Assembly (NCBI GenBank): GCA_020050955.1
Contig: JAGVJT010000072.1
Span: 1 to 9,219, forward strand
Origin: Legionellales bacterium
GTDB taxonomy: Bacteria; Pseudomonadota; Gammaproteobacteria; Legionellales; Legionellaceae
Length of the DNA stretch: 9,219 nucleotides
Direction of reading: 5' to 3'
The translations under genes and the position numbers were made by a program. Shown here piece after piece: positions 6,490 to 9,219 of the stretch (positions within the stretch are counted from its first letter, which is position 1; every line of letters begins with the position of its first letter). A model generated the notes under the pieces. It searched no databases and had not been told where the DNA came from. It worked only from the letters and a program-made list of their open reading frames with translations.

Positions 6490-6900
6490 ATGTTTGATTA
6501 CGCATGTACCCCTTTTATCGCATGGCTTATCGCAGGCTGTTTAAAATTTATCGTCAACAGTCTTAAAGCACGAAAGCTCGCGTTTGGTTTGATTGGTTAC
6601 GGTGGCCTGCCAAGCAATCACAGTGCTATTGTCACAAGTACCGCGACACTCATTGCATTAAACGAGGGCATTAATCACCCAGCTTTTGGTGTCGCGGTAA
6701 CGCTCGCCTTCATCATCATGCTTGATGCTAGCAGCTTGCGTCGTGAAGTAGGCAAACATGCCGCAAAAATCAATCAGCTATCACGCACGGAACCGACATT
6801 ACGAGAGCGCATGGGGCACACTCCATTTGAAATCCTCGCAGGCATCGTCGTTGGAATAAGTGTTGCATGCGCCATTCATTGCGTCCCAACTTGGCATTAA
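6490..6900 (+). CDS. Divergent PAP2 family (DUF212, YuiD-like) membrane protein, candidate phosphoribosyl-lipid 5-phosphatase
   Basis: A 136-residue membrane protein with about four hydrophobic segments. It shows the divergent-PAP2 pattern: GGLPSNHSA (38-46, like PSGH/PSSHS of PAP2 phosphatases), DASSLRREVGKHAAKIN (79-95) and RERMGHTPFEILAG (105-118). Classical PAP2 enzymes end their third motif in H-x3-D; here H90 is followed by N95 and no aspartate. ATG 6490 is chosen: it follows the UbiA stop by two bases, so the two are one operon, and a longer start at 6415 would lie inside the UbiA gene. Mycobacteria place a PAP2 protein (Rv3807c) next to Rv3806c to remove the 5-phosphate from the phosphoribosyl lipid. 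By position this protein may fill that step. The biochemical activity of this family is poorly established, so the role is inference. Confidence 0.85.
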   Translation: MFDYACTPFIAWLIAGCLKFIVNSLKARKLAFGLIGYGGLPSNHSAIVTSTATLIALNEGINHPAFGVAVTLAFIIMLDASSLRREVGKHAAKINQLSRTEPTLRERMGHTPFEILAGIVVGISVACAIHCVPTWH

Positions 6901-6980
6901 TTTCATTCTTTTAGCTTGATTTTACACCAACGGACACGATACTATCCCTCCCCTGAACTCATCAAAAGCTCCTTTCTTAC
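6901..6980 (+). promoter_or_regulatory. Intergenic region with probable promoter of the ABC-F gene
   Basis: TTGATT at 6916-6921 can serve as a -35, with GATACT (6938-6943, spacer 16) or TACTAT (6940-6945, spacer 18) as a -10. Both hexamers match consensus at about four of six positions. No hairpin terminator for the upstream pair is evident, so read-through is possible. No strong Shine-Dalgarno precedes the ATG at 6981. Confidence 0.4.
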
Positions 6981-8597
6981 ATGATCACATTCAATCAACT
7001 CGGCATGACCTACGGCCAAAAGCTTCTTTTTTGCGATGTCACATTGACCCTTAACACCGGGCAAGCTTACGCGTTAGTTGGTGCAAATGGGTGTGGTAAA
7101 TCAACCTTTTTTAAATTAATTACTGGTGAAGAAGAGGCAAGCTTTGGTGAAATACTTATCCCTAAAGAAGCATCCATCGGCTGGCTGAAACAAGATCAAT
7201 TCCGTTATGAAGACACCCCCATTCGTGACATCGTCATGCAGGGAAAAACACCTCTTTGGAATGCGTTACAAGAAAAAGATGAGCTTTTAGCACAAACCAC
7301 ATGGGGTGATAAAGAAGGTTTTCGTTTAGCCGAACTTGACGAGGTGATTTATCACGAAGATGGTTACAATGCATCTTCCGAAATTGAAAGCATCTTATTG
7401 GGTTTAGGTATCGCAGCCGAGTATCACGACCGCCCACTTAGCGCGCTGTCCGGCGGTTATAAGCTTCGAGTGTTACTTGCACAAACATTATTTCAACGCC
7501 CATCGATTCTCTTGCTTGATGAACCCACAAACCATCTTGATATTGTCTCCATCCGATGGTTAGAAAAATTTCTTAAAACAGAATACAAAGGGCTAGTCAT
7601 TTTTATTTCTCACGACATTGATTTTATTAACAATTTAGCTGATAACATCTTCGATATTGATTACGGTGAGATTCGAAAATACTCCGGTGCTTACTCGCGT
7701 TTTCTCGAAGAGAAAAATTTAATTCAAGAACAAAAGCGCATTGAAAAGAAAAGCGCGGAAGAGAAAATTGCTCATCTTCAAAAATTTGTTGACCGTTTTG
7801 GTGCAAAAGCATCAAAAGCATCACTTGCTCGCTCAAGAATGAAGATGATCGAAAAAATAGAAATCCCTGACATTGTCAATTCATCTCGAATCGCACCTCA
7901 TTTTCATTTTGCTCCGACAAGACCCTCTGGCAAACAAGTCTGTAAAGTACAAACTCTCAGTAAAAGCTACCCTGATAGACCTTTGTTTAAACAACTGAAT
8001 TTTGAAATTAAACGAGGCGATCGCATTGCTATTATGGGTGCGAATGGACGAGGAAAATCAACGCTATTAAAGGCACTGCTTAATTTAGTCACGCCCGACA
8101 GTGGCACCATCACATGGGGCAATGAAGTACACTTAAGCTATTTTTCTCAAGATCATCATGATTTACTGAATCGCTCGATGAGTGTATGGCAGTGGTTAAA
8201 TGACTCTTCTGCAAAACACACCGAACAACAACTTCGTAAAACCCTCGGGCAAATGCTTTTTCCTAAAGAAAACGTTGATAAAGATATTTTAGCCCTCAGC
8301 GGTGGTGAAGCCGCACGATTGCTTTTAGCAAAAGTGATGCTTGAATCACCTAACGTGCTTATCCTGGACGAGCCCACAAACCACATGGACATCGAAACCA
8401 TCGATGCACTCGCCGACGCACTCGTGCGTTACACGGGTACGCTCATTTTTGTCAGCCACAACCGTCATTTTATTGAAAAAATAGCCACTCGTATTCTCTA
8501 TTTTTCAGATGCATCCGGCATTCGTGACTTTAAAAATGGTTATGCAGAGTTTGTTGCAGATGGCATTTTAGACGAATTAAGTAGCTCTAAAAAGTAA
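6981..8597 (+). CDS. ybiT: ABC-F family ATPase, YbiT-like (ribosome-associated)
   Basis: A soluble tandem-ABC protein of 538 residues (E. coli YbiT is about 530) with no membrane domain. Domain 1 has Walker A GANGCGKST (34-42), signature LSGGY (156-160), Walker B LLLDEPTNHLD (177-187) and the H-switch SHD (210-212). A charged helical linker at about 238-318 contains the KKSAEEKIAHLQKFVDRFGA stretch, corresponding to the P-site tRNA-interaction motif of ABC-F factors. Domain 2 has GANGRGKST (353-361), LSGGE (439-443), LILDEPTNHMD (460-470) and SHN (492-494). FRYED, KLRVLLAQ and YFSQDH also resemble YbiT. ABC-F proteins act on the ribosome, easing stalled or arrested translation; YbiT's precise targets are less clear. 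It has its own likely promoter and is separated from serS by a hairpin. Family is certain; YbiT subgroup is likely. Confidence 0.92.
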   Translation: MITFNQLGMTYGQKLLFCDVTLTLNTGQAYALVGANGCGKSTFFKLITGEEEASFGEILIPKEASIGWLKQDQFRYEDTPIRDIVMQGKTPLWNALQEKDELLAQTTWGDKEGFRLAELDEVIYHEDGYNASSEIESILLGLGIAAEYHDRPLSALSGGYKLRVLLAQTLFQRPSILLLDEPTNHLDIVSIRWLEKFLKTEYKGLVIFISHDIDFINNLADNIFDIDYGEIRKYSGAYSRFLEEKNLIQEQKRIEKKSAEEKIAHLQKFVDRFGAKASKASLARSRMKMIEKIEIPDIVNSSRIAPHFHFAPTRPSGKQVCKVQTLSKSYPDRPLFKQLNFEIKRGDRIAIMGANGRGKSTLLKALLNLVTPDSGTITWGNEVHLSYFSQDHHDLLNRSMSVWQWLNDSSAKHTEQQLRKTLGQMLFPKENVDKDILALSGGEAARLLLAKVMLESPNVLILDEPTNHMDIETIDALADALVRYTGTLIFVSHNRHFIEKIATRILYFSDASGIRDFKNGYAEFVADGILDELSSSKK

Positions 8598-8639
8598 CAC
8601 TCATCTAAATAAAGAAAACTATCTTCGTTCGGATGAGTG
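8598..8639. terminator. Hairpin between convergent ABC-F and serS genes
   Basis: A perfect 8-bp inverted repeat, CACTCATC (8598-8605) and GATGAGTG (8632-8639), starts directly after the ABC-F stop codon and lies before the serS stop on the other strand. The loop is long (26 bases). On the minus strand TTACTTTTT follows the stem, and on the + strand a weaker TTTATTT follows. This suggests a bidirectional terminator of modest strength, better for serS. Confidence 0.5.
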
Positions 8640-8647
8640 CCTGACGT

Positions 8648-9219
8648 TTATTTCAAGGTGATTTTTTCACGCCCACCTAAGTAGGGACGTAATACTTCAG
8701 GAATCACAACGCTACCATCTTGTTGTTGATAATTTTCAAGAATCGCCATGAGCGTACGACTTAATGCAATTGCTGTTCCATTTAATGTGTAAGGATGAAT
8801 TTTTTTATTCTCACCATCACGATAACGAATATTTAAGCGGCGTGCTTGAAAATCGGTGCAATTCGATGCGGATGTCACTTCACCATATTTTTCGTCAGAT
8901 TCCCGTCCTGGCATCCACGCTTCAATGTCGTATTTTTTGAATGCGACTGCACCCAAATCACCTGCGCAAATTCGAACCACACGATACGGCAAACCGAGTT
9001 GCTGATAAATACGCTCTTCGATTGCTAATATTTCGTTTAATGCCTCTTCACCCATTTCAGGTTTTGTTATTTGAAATAATTCTATTTTTGAAAATTGATG
9101 CACGCGGTATAAACCTTTACTTTCACGCCCACCAGCACCGGCTTCTCGACGAAAACAGTGACTTTCTGCAACATATTTTAACGGCAATTGCGATTCTTCT
9201 AAGATTTCATCCGCATGCA
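8648..9219 (-). CDS. serS: Seryl-tRNA synthetase, C-terminal part (5' end outside window)
   Basis: The frame is open to the right window edge; about 190 C-terminal codons of an enzyme usually near 420-430 residues are present. Only the class II catalytic core remains here: the motif 2 region [20 protein letters not shown] and the motif 3 region [20 protein letters not shown] are clear, and the protein ends in [16 protein letters not shown]. The N-terminal tRNA-binding coiled coil would lie outside the window. SerRS charges tRNA-Ser with serine using ATP. Between the motifs, [19 protein letters not shown] and [12 protein letters not shown] differ from the GDMGF and SSCSN forms that I recall for E. 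coli and Bacillus, and look more like organellar or other-phylum enzymes. The TTG at 9187 is not the start: homologous sequence (ADEILEESQ) continues upstream to the edge. Confidence 0.93.
   Translation of the reverse strand, partial: HADEILEESQLPLKYVAESHCFRREAGAGGRESKGLYRVHQFSKIELFQITKPEMGEEALNEILAIEERIYQQLGLPYRVVRICAGDLGAVAFKKYDIEAWMPGRESDEKYGEVTSASNCTDFQARRLNIRYRDGENKKIHPYTLNGTAIALSRTLMAILENYQQQDGSVVIPEVLRPYLGGREKITLK

Noticed and set aside
1..9219. tRNA genes, rRNA, insertion sequences, phage or toxin-antitoxin genes
   Set aside because: I saw no tRNA cloverleaf, transposase, integrase or paired small toxin/antitoxin frames on either strand.

Overview
The window is compact bacterial chromosomal DNA of moderately low GC (about 40% by eye, not computed). 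It holds eight protein genes, two of them cut by the window edges. ArgP/LysE and YbiT-type ABC-F relatives point to a gammaproteobacterium. The AT-rich, Legionellales-like feel and an effector-like protein tail make a host-associated member plausible, but this is inference only.

Layout: (1) 1-489, the C-terminal end of an unrecognised + strand protein with an acidic-then-basic tail. (2) 481-2105, an ArgP/LysG-type LysR regulator divergent from a LysE/ArgO-type amino-acid exporter, sharing an AT-rich 86-bp control region. (3) 2102-3211, a minus-strand two-helix membrane protein of unknown function with a histidine-rich repeated C-terminus. (4) 3212-3446, a non-coding stretch with a palindromic, REP-like element and a second hairpin. 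(5) 3447-6900, a four-gene cluster made of two divergent pairs. (6) 6981-8597, a YbiT-like ABC-F ATPase. (7) 8648-9219, the C-terminal part of seryl-tRNA synthetase, convergent on the ABC-F gene across a hairpin.

The centre of interest is region 5. It encodes a DprE1-like FAD oxidase, a DprE2-like SDR reductase, a UbiA-family enzyme resembling the mycobacterial phosphoribosyl-phospholipid synthase Rv3806c, and a small divergent-PAP2 (DUF212) membrane protein. Together these could perform every step from PRPP plus polyprenyl phosphate to polyprenyl-phosphoryl-D-arabinofuranose: UbiA transfers phosphoribose, the PAP2-like protein would remove the 5-phosphate, DprE1 oxidises C2, and DprE2 reduces it with inversion. 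This is the arabinose-donor pathway of mycobacterial cell walls; a similar gene set supports D-arabinofuranose modification of type IV pilins in some Pseudomonas aeruginosa strains. No arabinosyltransferase lies in the window, so the acceptor is unknown.

The remaining genes look like ordinary chromosomal neighbours, though the seryl-tRNA synthetase has motifs unlike the usual gammaproteobacterial enzyme. Functions come from reading motifs and remembered family sequences; no database search was run.
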